DNA of 64,000 bases from Tubiluchus corallicola (Eukaryota > Priapulida > Priapulimorpha > Priapulimorphida > Tubiluchidae): contig JAQGDQ010002377.1 in assembly GCA_030141605.1 (NCBI GenBank), positions 186,001 to 250,000 of the forward strand, written 5' to 3'. The notes under the pieces are model-generated. The model worked only from the letters and a program-made list of their open reading frames with translations, searched no databases and had not been told where the DNA came from. Positions 11,501 to 29,671 of this stretch are shown here, in pieces; within the stretch, counting starts at the first letter, position 1, and each line of letters starts with the position of its first letter. The translations under genes were made by a program, and so were the position numbers.

Positions 11501-14500
11501 AGCTCGGGTATGTTTGTTATATTGTTTATTTTTCTCGGTAAATCCGTACATAGATTAATTGGTTGGAGAATGAAAATCTGAATTTGTATCAAACTTTGGC
11601 AGATACCTATGGGCACACATTTGGGCATGTCCACCAAGCGAAGGCGATGATTACATCTTTCATTGCCATCCACCTGAGCAGAAGATTCCCAAACCAAAAC
11701 GTCTACAAGAATGGTATAAGAAGATGTTAGACAAATGCAAAGAAGAGCAAGTCATAATTGATTTTATGGTAATTACCTTAATGATGATAGTAATACTTGA
11801 ATGTGTATATCTAAATGCCGCTTATGTTGTTACTGAAAGCCATCATTACATTAACGTCCGTTACTTCGCTTGCAGTTAATACCATTATAAATGTATTTTT
11901 TAAACTGATGATACCAGTGACACACTAAATACATTTATAACTTATAGGATATCTACAGTGATTGTCAACAAAACAACATGACCACCGCCACCGATTTGCC
12001 CTACTTCGAGGGTGACTTCTGGCCCAATGTGCTCGAAGAGAGCATTAAGGAGCTAGATCAGGAGGAGGAAGAGAAACGGCGACGCGAGGAGGCAGAAGCG
12101 CTGGAAGCTGCTGCCACTGCTGCTCAGGTGATGGAAAACAATGGGGAATCAAATGATGGCATCGATATGATGGAGGTAAGGCAGTCAGTTTAAATATTGG
12201 TGTCTATATAGTTGTGTTCGAATTCTGCATATTGAAAATTTTGCATATAACTTGTCTGATACATATAACATGTGTTCAATATGTATTCTGAATTTTAGCC
12301 TCTGAATCCCAATGGCAAGAAGAAAGGCAAGGGCTCAAAGAAGAAGTCAAGTAAATCTAAATCCAGTCAAAGGAAATCTAGTAAGAAGAGTCTAAGCACA
12401 GTTGGATGTGACCTGTCCCAGAAGGTTTCCAGTGTAATGCTCAAACATAAGGAGGTAAAACACTACATGTAAATGCATGAAAATGGGAAATCTCACATTT
12501 GGTTTTAAAAAATTTTGGAAGCTTTATCAATTTTGTGTGTGCATTTGTTTTTGAAGTTAGATTTTGAAACTAAATATGTATAACTACCTAATTTTTGTGC
12601 CAAACATTATTCAGCCACAAGAATTTTTTATATTATTCAAAATTTCTTCTCGCTTTATAGGTGTTCTTCGTTATTCGGTTGCAACCATTAGACTGGGATC
12701 CTAGCCCCATAGTTGACCCTGATCCTTTAATTTCGTGTGATCTGATGGATGGTCGTGATGCCTTTCTCACCGTTGCTCGTGAGAAACATCTAGAATTTTC
12801 GTCTCTTCGCCGTGCCAAATATTCAACAATAGCAATGTTGTACGAGTTGCATACTCAGGGGCAGGATCGTTTTGTTTACACATGTAACAGCTGCCGAGTG
12901 TCATGTGAAACGCGTTACCACTGTGTTGTATGCGAGGTAATAATGTTTGCACTGCACATTGTTTGTTTTCTTGTGTTTATTATTTTTTCGGCTGTTTGCA
13001 AATGAACCAAATGTGGTCTGACTCACTGAGTCAACTAAAACCTGACAGTTATCCGTACTTTTAATATTCATGGGTGATTTAGAGTGTCATACATTGGGGA
13101 TGTTTATCTATACATACGTTTTTAATTTAGGCGTTATTGTGTGTTTATTACAGGACTTTGACTTGTGTGTACAGTGTTACCGAACTTCAGGACATGAGCA
13201 CAAAATGGAAAGACTTGGGCTGGATTTAGATGATGGTCAGAATGCAAGTGGTGACAAAGCCAATGGTCAAGACTCACGCTATCAATCAATCATGCGTTGT
13301 ATTGAGTCACTGGTGCACGCTTGTCAATGTCGGGACGCCAACTGTCGCAATACTAGCTGCAAGAAGATGAGACGAGTTGTGACGCATACTAATTCGTGTA
13401 AAAAGAAGGCTACCGGTGCTTGTAATATATGTAAACAGTTGATTGCCTTGTGTTATTATCATGCTAAATTATGTAGAGTAGAAAGATGTCCTGTGCTCTT
13501 CTGCCCTAATATCAAGATAAAATTAAGACTACAGCAGCAACAGCAAAGAATGCAGCAGGTAATGTACTTAAAATTAAATAGCGGTAGAAAGTATTTTTAA
13601 TGACGAAAATAATGAAATGTACAATTGACAGTAAAGGCAAAGCGTTATTCATATTTGTGATATATTTACACAGCAGTGAACAGTTTTGTAGTATAGCAGT
13701 AATGTGTCTCAAAAACTTATATTCTACTCCACAATATGTTTAGAATGAATAAATATAATAAATGAGAATAGAGCAAGAATTGTGATAATCGTCTTTGGTA
13801 ACTGATGTTGAAAACTTCCGACTTTAGTGTACATTTGAGAAAGTGTGTGATTTAAAATTTATGCCTTGATATTTGGTATGCATTGCTTATACTCAAATGT
13901 TTTTCTATTGTACTATGCTTTACAAATTCGCCTTATTCCATCACTGTTGGCATATAACACAGCTTTGTGCTACATTTATTAGATTTGAACTTTGTGTATG
14001 ACTAACTCACTTGTAACAATGCTACCACATTGTTGGTTTTATTAATACTTTGAGTGATTTTTTTTACATTTTTGTCTTCAGGAGCAACTGATGCGTCGAC
14101 GGATGGCTATTATGACAAGACAGATCAGTAATAATTCGAACGACAGTGCTTCTTCCACCCCGCAGCCTTCAACGCCACAGTCGTCTCGCACTCCTGTTAA
14201 TGCGCTACCACCGCACTACCAAAACAGTGCCGCAATGAAACCAGAAATGAATGGCAAACCTGGAACACCACCAGTTGGTGCCCTTCATGCTGCCGAGCAG
14301 GTACATTTTATCAACTATTTCATGAGACTAATGTAAATAATTATCTAGTGTTTTTTATTTGTATTGTGCACATTTGGTTTTTATTACCAGAATTGGTGAT
14401 TTTATAACACAATTTTGAAGATTAAAATTTCCAAATGAAATCCTTTATGAAGCACTGAGAAAACTCACCTAATTCATTGTCATCAACTAAGCAATAAACT

Positions 14501-16138
14501 GTAGGTACAAGTTCAATGGAAACTTATATAAAGATAGATAATACTGCAAAAGACTAATAAATCAATTTATTTATAATATATTATAAATATTATAATAACG
14601 TTTATTATAACATTAGATTCGACAACAAGCAGCGAGACAATACATTTCTCCTATGGGCAGTTATGGGAAAGGCGGTAGCATGGCTGATGGACCTGCGGCT
14701 TCAGTACCAGTGTCACAAGAAATGATGCGTCCACTACAACCGGGCTTTATTAATCAACAGACTGGCATGCAACAGTCTAGTCCTTTGCGTGGCCAACTTC
14801 CTGGCATGCAGTTGTGTGTTCCATCCCAGGTGAAAACATTATAGTTACTATATATTTTTTAAATTAATGCATTTAAGAAAATAACATTTTATCATCATAA
14901 TAAAAGATGTGTCTGAACCATATAATTACTTGCAGCATCCACAACGAATGGGACAGCCTCCTGTCATGATTAATAATCAAGATGTAGTGAATATGCAGCA
15001 GCATCAGATGCAAGGTTCACAACAAGCATTACAGCAACTGTTGACAACGCTAAAGTCACCGTCTTCAAATCAGCAGGAAGAAGTGCTGAGCATTTTAAAG
15101 TCAAATCCTGAGCTAATGGCTCAGTGCATCAAGAAGAGCAAAACAGCACAGAAAGAACAAGAGCTTGCGCAGCAAACACAACAGCAGTTTTATCAAAAAT
15201 TTCAGCGTCAGTTGTCGGACGGGCATTCGGCACAGATGTGCGGGCAGCCACCAACAGTAAGCATGAATTCGATGTCTATGGGTGGAAACCCATCAGGTGG
15301 TAAACCTGTAGCCATGAATCAGATGAGTATGGGTGGAAATCCAATGACTGTTGGCTGTAACACAGGTCAGATGGGCAGCATGCCAACCATGCTAAGTGGC
15401 AATCATATGAGCATTGCATCGAGTCAGCACAGTTTGATATGTAAACCAATGATGTGTGCAAGCGATAAACCATCACAATTAATGAGTAACAACAACCCAC
15501 ATATGATGTCGTTGAATGCTCATCAGACGCTTGGAACACGTGCGAGCATGAACGGAAATCAAATGGGAGGTAAACCGGGGCAAATGTTAAATCTCCGAGG
15601 TAGTTCTACTTTGGATGCACAAAATCAGCAACAACTTGCACATCAGCAGTGGTTAAAACAGCAGCAACAGCAGCATATGATGATGAATATGCCCCGTCAA
15701 AGAGTGCCAGCTTCCCATCAATTTCACCAGCCTCCAGCACCTCCGTATCCACAAGGAGGGCGACAGATGCATCAGCGAGCGGTAAATCCCCATTTATTAG
15801 CGCATGGACAGCCGCCACATCCAAGCCCTTCATCACAGCAGCTGATGCACCAAGTTTGCTCGCCACCTCCTAATCACACGCCCCCTGTGGCATCACCTCG
15901 CCAGCGACCAATGATGACACCATCTCCACGGCAACAACTCTCTCAGTCACCTCATTTACCGACACATTCTCCTCATCCGGGTTTGATGGGTGCGGAGCAA
16001 CAAATAGGTGGTGAAACGGTGCCTCTTCCTCAATCACAACAAAACCCTAGTGAGCAACTAGGAGTACCACCTGCATATGACAATTCGTCGCTTGCGATGC
16101 AGGATCAGTTATCACAGTTTGTAGTGGACCACTTGTAG
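2557..16138 (+). CDS. CREBBP/EP300 orthologue: CREB-binding protein/p300 lysine acetyltransferase (3' part, 21 exons)
   Basis: Nuclear transcriptional co-activator and histone/lysine acetyltransferase. Exons: 2557-2807, 3062-3157, 3283-3471, 3683-3983, 5222-5337, 6617-6787, 7058-7215, 8854-8934, 9649-9783, 10083-10150, 10557-10704, 11103-11249, 11394-11507, 11603-11768, 11948-12175, 12299-12454, 12661-12936, 13154-13558, 14082-14300, 14617-14829, 14936-16138. They give 1612 codons plus stop in one frame. Order seen: Q/S/P-rich linker with an acidic/basic [11 protein letters not shown] stretch, bromodomain, RING/PHD, HAT, ZZ, TAZ2, Q/M-rich tail with NCBD, and an SPHPGL motif before the stop. 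The catalytic-core EWYKKM and HIWACPP motifs and the acetyl-lysine-binding Asn of the bromodomain (AWVYN) are conserved. TAZ1 and KIX are absent, so the 5' end lies upstream of the window. The first exon opens with two bases of a split codon. All introns look GT-AG except 3984-5221, which fits GC-AG. Confidence 0.96.
4101..4523. mobile_element. MITE-like element, CAGGGTTCCCAC inverted ends
   Basis: Perfect 12-base terminal inverted repeats: CAGGGTTCCCAC at 4101-4112 and GTGGGAACCCTG at 4512-4523. The inverted similarity extends into the flanks (ATAA/TTAT). The word GTCAGGGAAA or close variants recurs several times inside, near both ends. The element is 423 bp with no transposase. CAGGG ends and clustered subterminal repeats suggest a hAT-type non-autonomous element, but no clean 8-base target duplication is visible, so the superfamily is uncertain. 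The frame crossing it (4190-4654) is not considered a gene. Confidence 0.7.
4526..5233 (+). repeat. Direct duplication of the CBP bromodomain-exon acceptor, flanking a LINE fragment
   Basis: The sequence ATAGTTAAGATTAATTTTAT at about 4527, continuing to GTATTCAAAtCaCCAG, recurs at about 5194 as ATAGCTAAGATTAATTTTAT, continuing to GTATTCAAACCAG. The second copy is the real splice acceptor and first codons of exon 5222-5337. The first copy has lost the AG and lies beside the inverted-repeat element. The material between them is the LINE fragment, so the pair may be an aged target-site duplication or a small local duplication. Confidence 0.55.
4669..5160 (-). mobile_element. Decayed LINE 3' end (reverse-transcriptase C-terminal region)
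   Basis: Read on the minus strand, the sequence recalls the C-terminal part of a non-LTR retrotransposon ORF2. A frame around 5000-5060 gives [19 protein letters not shown], like the [VL]LYGxExW segment that follows the RT core. Further on, after frame changes, come a KRWN stretch and [16 protein letters not shown], like the GRPxxTWRR tail. Several frameshifts and stops break it. It lies inside a CBP intron in antisense orientation, as a 5'-truncated dead copy. Clade not determined. Confidence 0.6.
5524..6247 (+). mobile_element. Internally deleted Tigger/pogo-type element with TA target duplication
   Basis: Inverted ends CAGTGGATTCTCGTTA (5524 on) and TAACGAGAGTCCACTG (to 6247) are flanked by TA at 5522-5523 and 6248-6249, the target duplication of Tc1/mariner-pogo elements. 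The word TATAAGAATCA recurs near the left end. Next to the right end, 6189-6205 and 6222-6238 form a 17-base perfect hairpin built from the same word. At 724 bp it is far too short for an intact transposase, but it keeps a small frame (5782-5928). It sits inside a CBP intron. Confidence 0.8.
5782..5928 (+). pseudogene. 48-codon remnant fusing the two ends of a Tigger-like transposase
   Basis: An intact frame from ATG to TAG begins [11 protein letters not shown], like the basic start of pogo/Tigger transposases, and ends [11 protein letters not shown], like their last residues. The DNA-binding and DDE domains between are gone in frame. The tail QSKLSIFF fits the PCNA-interacting consensus QxxLxxFF. 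Pogo transposase is known to carry a C-terminal PCNA-binding motif. The frame is probably only what the internal deletion left behind. Expression is unknown. Confidence 0.55.
7058..10150 (+). other. CBP RING/PHD (cysteine/histidine-rich) exons
   Basis: Exons 7058-7215, 8854-8934, 9649-9783 and 10083-10150 encode the zinc module between bromodomain and HAT. Landmarks are [49 protein letters not shown] and [20 protein letters not shown]. The Cys/His spacing matches vertebrate CBP, with a complete C4HC3-type PHD interrupted by the RING insertion. In the family this unit packs against the HAT and restrains it. Introns are up to 1.6 kb and I recognise nothing coding in them. Confidence 0.9.
10557..12936 (+). 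other. CBP HAT (KAT11) domain exons
   Basis: Exons 10557-10704, 11103-11249, 11394-11507, 11603-11768, 11948-12175, 12299-12454 and 12661-12936 encode the acetyltransferase core. Conserved blocks are [82 protein letters not shown] and [12 protein letters not shown]. The Trp-Tyr of EWYKKM (residues 695-696 of the partial protein) corresponds to p300 W1466/Y1467, the latter being the proposed general acid. Trp665 corresponds to W1436. The lysine-rich segment in exon 12299-12454 matches the position of the autoacetylation loop of p300/CBP. Confidence 0.95.
12868..13558 (+). other. CBP ZZ and TAZ2 zinc-finger exons
   Basis: The end of exon 12661-12936 and exon 13154-13558 encode the ZZ finger ([27 protein letters not shown]). 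TAZ2 follows ([72 protein letters not shown]). All HCCC-type zinc ligands that I would expect are present. ZZ reads histone H3 tails and TAZ2 binds activators such as p53 and E1A-type ligands. TAZ2 continues as a basic helix ([11 protein letters not shown]) across the next intron into exon 14082-14300. Confidence 0.92.
15017..15150 (+). other. CBP nuclear-coactivator-binding domain (NCBD/IBiD)
   Basis: Residues about 1240-1285 of the partial protein read [20 protein letters not shown] followed by [17 protein letters not shown]. This aligns without gaps to the vertebrate NCBD, the molten-globule domain that folds on binding p160 co-activators and IRF-type partners. It is followed by a long Q/M/G/P-rich disordered tail to the stop at 16136-16138, ending LSQFVVDHL, similar to the vertebrate C-terminal residues. 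Confidence 0.93.
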
Positions 16139-16800
16139 CTTTGGCTTTAGTACGTTTTGTACAGAAATTGTGAATAGTAATTAATAATAATAATGTTGTT
16201 ATTTGTTGTTGTTGTTATTATTATTATTGTGAGATAATATAACGAGAACTAATAATTATGTTGATTATAATATTGTGCATTTGTTTTTCTTGGGCATTTT
16301 TTTTTGAAATTGGCATTTTATTATGGTCTGAATATTTTATTTTGTAAGATTCGAAACATTGCCTGACCCTTTTGTGTCTGAAGTATTTAAATTAAAGAGG
16401 GTCTAAAATTTTGTATAAACGTCTAAAATGAAACGTGAATATGCTGTAAATTATAACTAAAATGTACAAAGAACATGATTACAGAGTAGGTAGGTTTGTT
16501 GTTACCAATCTAATATATTTTCCATTTCATTAAACTGTAATTTTATAGATAGCTAGTTTATCAAGATAGCATTTATATCATAGTGGACTTAGCACCATCT
16601 AAGTTAGGGCAAATTTTATGTAAATACCTTATTTAGCTAACTTGATTTACAGTACCGCTAGATCGTAGACAATCGTGACATTACGTTATCTAGCTAAAAG
16701 TGATTGAGACGGTTACATGTTTACTATATTGTTATTTTGGTGAATCTGTTTGTACGTAATTTATTGGTAAATAAAGGAAGGCCGCACCGGTAAAGTATTC
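16139..16800 (+). promoter_or_regulatory. CBP 3' untranslated region with candidate poly(A) signal
   Basis: The region is AT-rich with short ATT/GTT runs and no gene. The first canonical AATAAA after the stop is at 16770-16775, giving a 3' UTR of roughly 650 bases. Cleavage would be expected some 10-30 bases later. Alternative upstream signals cannot be excluded. Confidence 0.45.
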
Positions 16801-19588
16801 CTGTAAAAAATTATGCCAAAACTGTATACAAATCGGGTAATTGCATAGTTTTGTGTTGTGATTTTTATTTAGTTTATTGTTCATTAGCATTATATTTTAG
16901 CCGTGATTTAGTTCAATGTCTTGTTCTTTTCAGTGATGCTAAGACCCCCACGGACAAACTAAGATGTTATTAATGCAGTTCGTTACTGTGTCATTAACTT
17001 TAATAATGATATGTTTATCAAATGCTCAAGTCCAAAAGTAAGATTGGGGAGTAATCTGTCTTCTTTATCAGAACTTGTCACCAAAATATTGCATTTTATT
17101 CTGTAAAACCAAATCGTGGCTAAAAAAATTTGATTAAAATTTTGAAGAAACGTCTGTAATTTAACAATAACTGACAAAAACTTTGTTAAGGGCGTTATGG
17201 AATTGTAGCATTGAAGAGGAGAAATTTAGCATTGGAAATGGATTGTGCTGATTTTCATTTTCAGATTAAGCAAATTTTACTCAGAAATTCGTTCCAGTTA
17301 TTTAGTGATATTAGTGCTTTATAAAAACCATATCATTGTCAACTGTTTGATAGGCGGCTTCATCAAAACATAGAATATTATGATTTCTAAATACTAAAAT
17401 TGTAAATGATATCTTCATTTAGTGTTAAACACTTGTTACTGTATCTTTAAAATCTGTTGATTAGTGATTACCACTGTCTTGTATTAAAATAACTGTCAGA
17501 GCACACAGACACAAATTGTTTATCGCCAACTTGTTTATTATGCATTAAAATGCCTGTTGTCTATAAAATAAAATGTGTGCACTTTTATAGATTTTACCTG
17601 CTGTGTTTTTGTGTTTAATTAGCCTTTGTTGATTCACTTTTCTGGATCTACAATGTTGAGAAATAATAATTAGGCTCTGCAAAGCATGGGAAATGAAAAT
17701 TGCACGTTGAACAGCTGTGATCAGCATAAACACTGCAGTTATCATCTTGATCGTAGTCACCGTCATCTTTTTAATCGTTGTTATTATCAATAATGCTTTG
17801 ACAGACAACAGTAAAAAGATGGAGTGTACATCAATTAAGAATACAATACAGTAATTGCATTCATCATTATCATTGTCATCGCCACTTTCATTGTCATTTA
17901 TTTTTGTTATTAAGTTTCTGTTGAGCATACTGTCAAATGATATGAGTATATAGTTAGTACGGATTCATTCCCTTCTACACACAAAACTGCAGAAAATATT
18001 CAAAAATAGGGTCTCTTTCACTACTGAAGACGGCACAGTGCCGCCTATGTTTTCCTTGTAAAGGACGGAAGGCGGCAGAGTGCCGCCCTAGGTCAGCACT
18101 AAGCGCAGTTACCCATGATTTCGCAGCTACGGCTATGCAAAAACATTGTAGAAAAGTTTAACAGCCGAGAGATTGTGGTTGCGTCGCAACAAGTAAGGCT
18201 AACTAGCCAATCAGCATCTGAAGCCAGGTGCATTCCAAATACTGTGTAGAACGTTTTCATGCAAAATTTCATGACAGTCACTTGTTCTGCATACTGATAA
18301 AATAATTGCGTATTATGGATTACTAATATGAACTTTTGTGTAAATTGGCTTCTAAATTTAAATATGTGCTTATTTGTGTGGGTGTGCGCGTGAGTGCATG
18401 CATGAGGGCATATATGTGTACCCATGCGTATAAATAAAACTAGTATTCAGAATTAATGTTTAATAACAAATGGCTATTTATTTATTTACAAGATTCTGTT
18501 TTAGTAACACACCACAAGAAGTACAAAAGCCAATGCGGCCCAGTTAAAAGCAACTACGTAGTGAAAGTGTTAAGAGGAAACAAGGCGGAAGGTTGATATA
18601 ATTTTATGAAGCGTGAAAATAGTATATTAGGCATGTCCAAATTTGTAAAATGTTTCACCTCAAGTATAATATCAGCATTGCTATGTAGATTACTGTAATA
18701 CATCAATGGGTATACTGGGTAAGAAAAAATAGTCAGCATTGCCATATATTGTAATTTTTGGTGAATAACCAAAAAAGCTGTCAAAGTAATTTTTTTGTTT
18801 AAAAACTTTATTTGCAGATTATATCTTTGAATTACTGTTTCACACTATGCACATCAAAACAATTCAATTCAGACTGGATTTTTTCAACATTTGTACACGC
18901 TGATATCAACCAAATTTACAAACAACAATGCAATGCAATGCTAAATTTTCGTGTTTTGCCAAACATTTATGATAGTGAAATAATTGGACACTTGCAGTTG
19001 CACTAGAATTTTGACGACGCAAATATCATCAATGTAAGAAAATGTGGGAAAATCAGTGTCGTGTGCCTACAAACATTCTATCCGAAAACTATTCAATTTG
19101 TAAATAATGAGTTTCTGTTACTTTGTATTATGATAAAACATGATGCCAAAGATCTGTTAAAAATTAAAACGAGCATTTTTAATAAACTTACCATTGTAAA
19201 AAATAGCAAGTTACTGATTTAATACAAACAAATTACATTAATTTCTGTGCTACTGATGCAAACTGGTATCGTAAGCTTCTGATGTTGCGGTAGCTTGTTA
19301 GGCATGAACTCTAATTATTTAAATTGCAAATCTTCCTTCCTACTAACACATCTTTCAAACAAATTAGAGCACTGCTAGCCAATAATACTGTATTTTAAAA
19401 ATTTCAAAAACACCCTCTTTTAACCTGCCAAGGTCATTTGATCAGTAAACCTACTATGACTTTTTGATAAGATATGTGTTAGTATTAAACAATTCACAAA
19501 CTAAAAACGAATAGTAACGGATCTTTAATTATTATATTAATGCAATAACTGCCAAAGACAAATGAATGTATGGACATACAATAACCTA
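16801..19588. other. Intergenic spacer between CBP and PRPS
   Basis: AT-rich sequence with only short frames on both strands, none resembling a known family. It includes two GC-rich hairpins near 18030-18087. I see no gene. Confidence 0.6.
18030..18087. repeat. Pair of GC-rich perfect hairpins
   Basis: CGGCAC-A-GTGCCG at 18031-18043 and GGCGGCA-GAG-TGCCGCC at 18071-18087 are two related self-complementary words 40 bases apart in otherwise AT-rich DNA. Their shared GGCA.AGTGCCGCC core suggests duplication of one unit. Function unknown. Confidence 0.5.
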
Positions 19589-20147
19589 TGTATAACTTGA
19601 ACACCTCCGCACCGGAAAATTTGTTCAAGTTATGTGAACGTTTAGACGATGTTCATCAGGAAACAAGATTAAGTCAATAAAGAATATCGGACAATACACT
19701 AGTAACACAACAACCAGTGAAAATGATAAACTGAGCCTTTGATCAAGTAACAAACAATAATTTTATGAATAACCAAAAATACAATGACTGGTCCACTCTA
19801 CTGTAGCCTGATTAACATGGTTGATAAAATTCGGCAATAATAATGTTGTGACCTACATTAAATCACGTTCGTTAAGTAAGGTAATACAAGAAATCTTTGC
19901 AGTATTTTTGCTGAAACTAACAGTTAAAATCATAATGTGGCAGTAAGTCTACATTTTCACGTAGAATTTCTCGCTTGGGAGGCTGTTCAAGACAGGCGAG
20001 GTAATTTCAATCAAATTCTTAAGAATTGTACCGGGAATTTGGTTCAAATTACGCAATGCTTGTTTAAGGGAAAAACAAAAGAGAAAATCCGTTCCAGGAG
20101 ATCTGTTTGAGATACGGAAGAATTCGAGTTATACGTACTTTACTGTA
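19589..20147. mobile_element. Old non-autonomous DNA transposon, probably pogo/Tc1-like
   Basis: The left boundary GTATAACTTGAA (about 19589-19601) and the reverse complement of the right boundary, GTATAACTCGAA (about 20126-20138, followed by a TACTGTA end at 20141-20147), match in 11 of 12 bases. The left terminus is eroded. The 560-bp interior has no frame. The ends resemble those of pogo-type elements, but the copy is degraded and the call tentative. Confidence 0.35.
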
Positions 20148-20269
20148 TCATTAAGCTAGTTTCTATTAACAGATGCTATTAACAGGAAATTTACAACCAG
20201 TTGCTGCTATCCATAGCAAACTGCTGTCATTGGTGATCAGCAACAGTTCACAGAAAGAAGTAAAACTGT

Positions 20270-20275
20270 TTTATT
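20270..20275 (-). promoter_or_regulatory. Candidate poly(A) signal of the PRPS gene
   Basis: TTTATT on the plus strand is AATAAA on the minus strand, about 190 bases past the PRPS stop codon at 20465-20467. It is a canonical hexamer in the right orientation and distance, though such words are common in AT-rich DNA. Confidence 0.35.
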
Positions 20276-20464
20276 CCACGATAAACTTAAACAGCAAACA
20301 ATTCCACGTTATAAGAAAAAACTCAATCACATGTTACCTACTACCACAGCACATATCACAAAAAAGCATAACAATCGCATCCCCGCTCCGCATTAAAAAC
20401 AAACATGGGTCGTAAATATCTTGAGGATTTGGTCGAAAATACTGACGTCATTGTAAAAACGCTC

Positions 20465-28026
<7,562 letters not shown>

Positions 28027-28385
28027 CTACCAACCACTTTTGCAAAGAAATTTCACGCACGTTAGAAGAAGCCAGAGTTTACTCAGCCGTGAAAATTTAG
28101 TAAGAATCTTTGATTCAGTAACGGTAAAAGAGGCTGATAATCTCCGAAGGATGACAATCTCTTCTCTTCAGCAAATCAATTGTTTCCATCGTACCATTCT
28201 AAGAGAAATTGGAATGTTTTCAAAGGGTCTTCATTATTACTGATTTTTGTAGAAAAAAAAAGATAAATTCGCGACAATCTCTTATAAACGCATAACAACT
28301 GTAATTTTCTCATTTTTGAAATAATTGGTAGCTTCTGCGTTTTCCCCGTAAAGTACTAAAAACATAATACACCAAGTTACAACTC

Positions 28386-28633
<248 letters not shown>

Positions 28634-28637
<4 letters not shown>

Positions 28638-29591
28638 TAGCTGTCTCTATGACCTAACCTTCTTTACCTATTGCTCTATAAATTCTTTACCCATCAGATT
28701 TTCGGGGATATACTTTATTCGAAGCTGTTAACTATGTCATATATTCAGTTTATCTGTCATTTGTAAAGCTAACTATTCCAGCAAGCGATATCCATATGAA
28801 TTTTTTAAATGAACTGATAAAGTAGCATCGTAGTAAAACGAGGAAAACAACTGCATGAGTTGCCACAGTGCGTGCTTGGTTGTAAACTTAAGCAGTGCTG
28901 GGTCTATTTAGTAAACAAATTTAACTGGTAGCCATCTAAAAATTGTCTGCTACTTTATCTGTGATGCCGATGTGATAGCATTGCTTCTGAGTGTGGGACT
29001 TGGCTTGCATGATAAAAACACGTGCAAAACAACAGAGACTGAAAACTATAGCGTGACATAGGTAAACAGTTTATTGCCCAACATTACATATCTATGAGTT
29101 TTATATACATAAATTACAAAATCATTACTGAACATGATAGCTGTCAGCAAAATTTAGCAGCAAAACTACTTGTCCTGAGACACTCGTACATACTAAGCTT
29201 AAATAATCCATTAACTTTTAAGTTTTTAATTTCATTTTATACTTTGTCTTTGAGGTTAGACACCATGAGTTTTCGTGTTATATATAGGCCCTAGTCACGA
29301 AATAGGCTTAAAAGACGTGCATCTGCGAATTTAAATAAATATGAGTAATTCATTAAACGCTGTATTTCTGAATCATACAAATGAATTACAAATAAATAAG
29401 GAAGTATTAATATAATTTAATATAATTACGTGTACATTGTTAAAAACTATAGGGACATATCAAAATACGATAAGACAATGCATTAGACGTGCTCAGTCAT
29501 ATAAATATATTATTATAGTCCTTATAATATATATGCTACATATGGATATAAGCAAAAAAGAAACAAAACAAACCAAAAAACGAGAATAACA
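28634..29591. other. Intergenic spacer, no gene seen
   Basis: AT-rich DNA with short frames only. Its left part could contain the promoter of the minus-strand PRPS gene, but no clear TATA or initiator stands out. Its right part leads to the poly(A) region of the gene at 29672-31623. Confidence 0.5.
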
Positions 29592-29597
29592 TTTATT
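29592..29597 (-). promoter_or_regulatory. Candidate poly(A) signal of the 29672-31623 gene
   Basis: TTTATT on the plus strand (AATAAA on the minus strand) lies 75 bases past the stop codon at 29672, a plausible spacing for a short 3' UTR. Confidence 0.35.
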
Positions 29598-29671
29598 AAC
29601 AAAATCACTGGGATAATTAGGTAGCCAATACTTTGATTAAGGTACTTACACGTGCTATCAAAAAACAACAA

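Noticed and set aside
15606-15866. 86-codon minus-strand frame inside the last CBP exon
   Set aside because: Alanine-rich shadow of the Q/P-rich coding strand. The plus-strand frame clearly encodes the CBP tail.
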